A stretch of 32,625 nucleotides of DNA from the NCBI GenBank assembly GCA_022449565.1, contig JAKUSA010000014.1, positions 1-32,625 on the forward strand, given 5' to 3'. Below are positions 30,612 through 32,625 of the stretch, piece by piece. The notes under the pieces are model-generated. The model worked only from the letters and a program-made list of their open reading frames with translations. It was not told where the DNA came from and searched no databases. The DNA is from Acidimicrobiales bacterium (GTDB taxonomy: Bacteria > Actinomycetota > Acidimicrobiia > Acidimicrobiales > MedAcidi-G1). A program made the translations under genes and the position numbers. Position 1 is the stretch's first letter; the number at the start of each line of letters is the position of its first letter.

Positions 30612-31292
30612 CTAGTTGTTCGGATTCCGTTCCTCGCCCCAGGTGTTCCAGAACGTGAATTTGTCGAGTGGTACTCGGGTGGCCGGCTTGAAATCTGTGC
30701 CGAGAGTGTGACCGACGGTGATCAACGCCACTTGCGTCACCTCCTCGTAAGGGATCTCTAGTACCTCGGCGGCTTCCTGTTCGTGGAAGAGGTGAATAGT
30801 TGTCCAACAGGTCCCTAGGCCGCGTTCCCGTGCCGCGATCATGAAACTCCACACGCTTGGGATAATCGACGCATAGGTCGACGCACCACCCATGTTCGGC
30901 ATCTCGTCGAGGCGGCCGGGTAGGCAGGGAACCAGCATGACGGGAACCCTGTGCATGTTCTCCGCCAGGTAGGTGGCCGATTCGATGACCCGGCGCTGTT
31001 GGGCGACCTGCAGGTCGCCCATGGTCGCGGCCAACGCCCCGGCGCTGGTGTCCATGTTTGCGTACACCTCGAAGCCTCGTCGGTAGATGTCACCCAGAGC
31101 GGCCCGCTTGTCAGCGTCGGTGACCACCAGGAACTGCCACCGCTGACTGTTGGACCCGGTCGGGGCCTGGATGGCCAACTCCAGACACTCCCGGATCAGG
31201 TCGTCGTCGACCGGGCGGTCGAAGTCAAGTCGCTTACGCACTGATCGGGTGGTGGATAGGGCATCGTCCACTGAAAGATTGAGGTTCGTCAT
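30612..31292 (-). CDS. Nitroreductase family protein
   Basis: A 226-residue FMN-dependent nitroreductase-fold protein. 'TTRSVRKRLDFDRPVDDDLIRECLELAIQAPTGSNSQRWQFLVV' is the family's FMN-binding N-terminus, and 'GLGTCWTTIHLFHEQEAAEVLEIP' plus 'VTQVALITVGHTLG' are the C-terminal blocks. The ATG at 31292 is preferred over the GTG at 31304. The substrate is unknown; such enzymes reduce nitro groups, enones or flavins. A related nitroreductase domain, fused to SRPBCC, lies at the right edge of the window, so this may be a small paralogous set. Confidence 0.92.
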   Translation of the reverse strand: MTNLNLSVDDALSTTRSVRKRLDFDRPVDDDLIRECLELAIQAPTGSNSQRWQFLVVTDADKRAALGDIYRRGFEVYANMDTSAGALAATMGDLQVAQQRRVIESATYLAENMHRVPVMLVPCLPGRLDEMPNMGGASTYASIIPSVWSFMIAARERGLGTCWTTIHLFHEQEAAEVLEIPYEEVTQVALITVGHTLGTDFKPATRVPLDKFTFWNTWGEERNPNN

Positions 31293-31361
31293 GGCGGAGA
31301 CCATAGTGAGAGATGCTGGCTAGGTAGCCATGGTGAGTTGCGGGGAGTTAGGAGGACCTCG

Positions 31362-31733
31362 GTGGTCAAGTTGACGTTGTGCATGCGCCGACTACCACAC
31401 CTCACCCGCGCCGAATTTCACCGCTACTGGCGCGACGAGCACCCGAAGGCCGCGCCCGCTGATGCCGTGGAGAGCCTCGGCATCCGGCGCTACGTCCAGG
31501 TTTTCGCCCTGCCCGAGGATCTCAACGAGACCCTCCGGGCAGTCCGGGGTGGCGAGGAGGATTTCGACGGTGTGGCCGAGATCTGGCTTGACGGAGCCGA
31601 CGACTACCTAGACCGCTGGACCGACGGAGCAGGTCTGGAGGCGGTCAGGGCGTTCCTCGACGACGAGGCCAACTTCGTGGACTGGGCCCGGTCGGTGTTC
31701 TTCCTCGGAGAGGAAGAAACGGTGATCGGCTGA
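31362..31733 (+). CDS. EthD domain protein
   Basis: A 123-residue ferredoxin-like (dimeric alpha-beta barrel) protein of the EthD type: 'VKLTLCMRRLPHLTRAEFHRYWRDEHPK' is the diagnostic N-terminal block, with 'DFDGVAEIWLDGADD' and 'DEANFVDWARSVFFLGEEETVI' near the end. AGGAGG lies 6 nt before the GTG at 31362, which decides the start over the track's 31338. EthD-like proteins are often accessory to oxidation of xenobiotics or polyketides. It lies between two convergent-side nitroreductase genes. Confidence 0.88.
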   Translation: MVKLTLCMRRLPHLTRAEFHRYWRDEHPKAAPADAVESLGIRRYVQVFALPEDLNETLRAVRGGEEDFDGVAEIWLDGADDYLDRWTDGAGLEAVRAFLDDEANFVDWARSVFFLGEEETVIG

Positions 31734-31748
31734 GACGAGGTCAACCGA

Positions 31749-32625
31749 TCAGCGGCCTTCGACGAGATCGCGGATTCCCTCCACGGTGCGGAACATGTTG
31801 GTTGTCTGCTCGTCTTGGCGTCGGGCGATGATCCGGGCCTCCATGTCGGGCATCGACTCGATCGCAATCGTCAGTCCCGACGGCCCGGGGCCCAAGACCA
31901 TGGTGAAACGCAGGCGGGTGGCACCGGCCAGCGGCTCGAGTTCGAAGCGCCACTGGGCAGCGGGATTTTCGACATCACCAGCGTTCCAGGCGAACACCCG
32001 GTCTTCCTCATAGGCCACGACGTGGCACACCACCTGCCAGTCACCTAGGTCGTCCCGTTGGTTCCGACCCCGGAAACGAGCACCGAGCGCCGGTCCGTCA
32101 TCTATCCATTCGGCACCCTGGAACTCGTCGCTGAACCGGGCCGGGAGGTTGATGTCGACCAGGTGGGGCCAGATGTCACGGGCTGGCGCGTCGACGTCGA
32201 CCTCGACGGTTACACCTGGCCCGTCAGAGTGGACTGGGGGCCCCTCGGCGGGATGGACGGTGGTACGGCCCCAGCGTTCGAACCAGGTGATCTCCCGGGC
32301 CGGCCGGCGGGGCGCCGGGGAGAACTCGTCGCCCGCCGTGTAGGCCACAGGGAGCAACACCACCTGGGTGACCCCGGTCGGGATGCCGAGCAGTTCACCA
32401 ACCCGGTCGGCGGCCCCAAGATGCAGAGTGGTCCAGGCACTGCCCAGGCCACGCGAACGCAGAGCCAGGCAGAAGCTCCACGCGGCCTGGATCACGGAGT
32501 CGAAGAGGCCAGGCTGTCCGCTGCCGTCGTGTTCACCGTAAATGGCCACCAACACAAGGGCCGGTACCTCGTGGAGGTGCTCGGCCAGATACGCCGAGGA
32601 GACCATGGTGTGTTCGTTGTGGTGA
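31749..32625 (-). CDS. Nitroreductase-SRPBCC fusion protein (5' end outside window)
   Basis: The frame is open to the window edge ('HHNEHTMVSSAYLAEH'), so the ATG at 32606 is internal and at least the FMN-binding N-terminus of the nitroreductase domain is missing. The visible part has the nitroreductase C-terminal half ('SAYLAEHLHEVPALVLVAIYG', 'SRGLGSAWTTLHLGAADRVGELLGIP', 'VTQVVLLPVAYTAGDEF'). From about 120 residues on it has an SRPBCC/polyketide-cyclase-like domain ('VTVEVDVDAPARDIWPHLVDINLPARFSDEFQGAEW', 'ATRLRFTMVLGPG'). The domain order is nitroreductase then SRPBCC. The SRPBCC cavity could bind the substrate of the reductase, which is an inference. Confidence 0.85.
   Translation of the reverse strand, partial: HHNEHTMVSSAYLAEHLHEVPALVLVAIYGEHDGSGQPGLFDSVIQAAWSFCLALRSRGLGSAWTTLHLGAADRVGELLGIPTGVTQVVLLPVAYTAGDEFSPAPRRPAREITWFERWGRTTVHPAEGPPVHSDGPGVTVEVDVDAPARDIWPHLVDINLPARFSDEFQGAEWIDDGPALGARFRGRNQRDDLGDWQVVCHVVAYEEDRVFAWNAGDVENPAAQWRFELEPLAGATRLRFTMVLGPGPSGLTIAIESMPDMEARIIARRQDEQTTNMFRTVEGIRDLVEGR

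Noticed and set aside
1-32625. CRISPR arrays, insertion sequences, prophage structural genes
   Set aside because: No regularly spaced repeats, transposase motifs or phage structural proteins were seen. The only repeats are tRNA-derived.

Overview
The window looks like a chromosome segment from a high-GC, probably marine actinobacterium, most likely of the Acidimicrobiia. This is an inference from the high GC content, the many GTG starts, an F420-type luciferase-like oxidoreductase, and the actinobacterial flavour of the housekeeping genes. No 16S gene is present to confirm it.

Layout. (1) 1-6395: an IF-2B-like protein and MutY, translationally coupled, then a convergent minus-strand trio (thioredoxin, 'WTDGLPVVPPT' protein, UGSC protein), then a plus-strand metabolic run (flavin reductase, gamma-carbonic anhydrase-like protein, LLM oxidoreductase, alpha/beta hydrolase). 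(2) 6500-18132: a core block of sufB, a small Cys-containing protein, phoH/ybeZ, ybeY, corC, era, uppS, recO, glyS, a PEP-utilizing enzyme broken by an ochre codon, and dnaG. It is followed by a short sigma-region-1.1-like remnant with an amber codon. (3) 18395-19949: a tRNA-Asn gene, then a methyltransferase cassette of about 1.5 kb that ends in a 42-bp repeat of the tRNA 3' end, so it looks like a tRNA-targeted mini-island. (4) 19986-26512: a GT2-GtrA glycosyltransferase and tRNA-Met, then accessory genes (a carboxymuconolactone-decarboxylase-like protein; a PhyH, M24 and M20 operon; a cupin) punctuated by two degenerate copies of the tRNA-Met 3' half. (5) 26530-32625: a membrane/VOC fusion, a linalool-dehydratase-like protein, a low-coding gap, two nitroreductases (one fused to SRPBCC) and an EthD-like protein.

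Main discovery. Three genes that the ORF track splits in two are each one reading frame interrupted by a single in-frame TGA, and each TGA lies where the protein family has a catalytic or redox cysteine. They are a UGSC protein (ADUGSC), a CMD/AhpD-like protein (CGLU, where CxxC is expected) and a linalool dehydratase/isomerase-like protein (C-x8-U, where two active-site cysteines are expected). In all three a stem-loop follows the TGA with its apical loop beginning 22-23 nt from the U, and a G in the first or second loop position, as expected for a bacterial SECIS. The window therefore probably encodes three selenoproteins, one of them (LDI-like) of a kind I do not know to be described.

The UGSC protein ends a tight operon with a CPAC thioredoxin and an uncharacterised 339-residue protein. 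Together they look like a dedicated, undescribed selenium/thiol redox system. No selA, selB, selD or tRNA-Sec is visible here, so those must lie elsewhere if the proposal is right.
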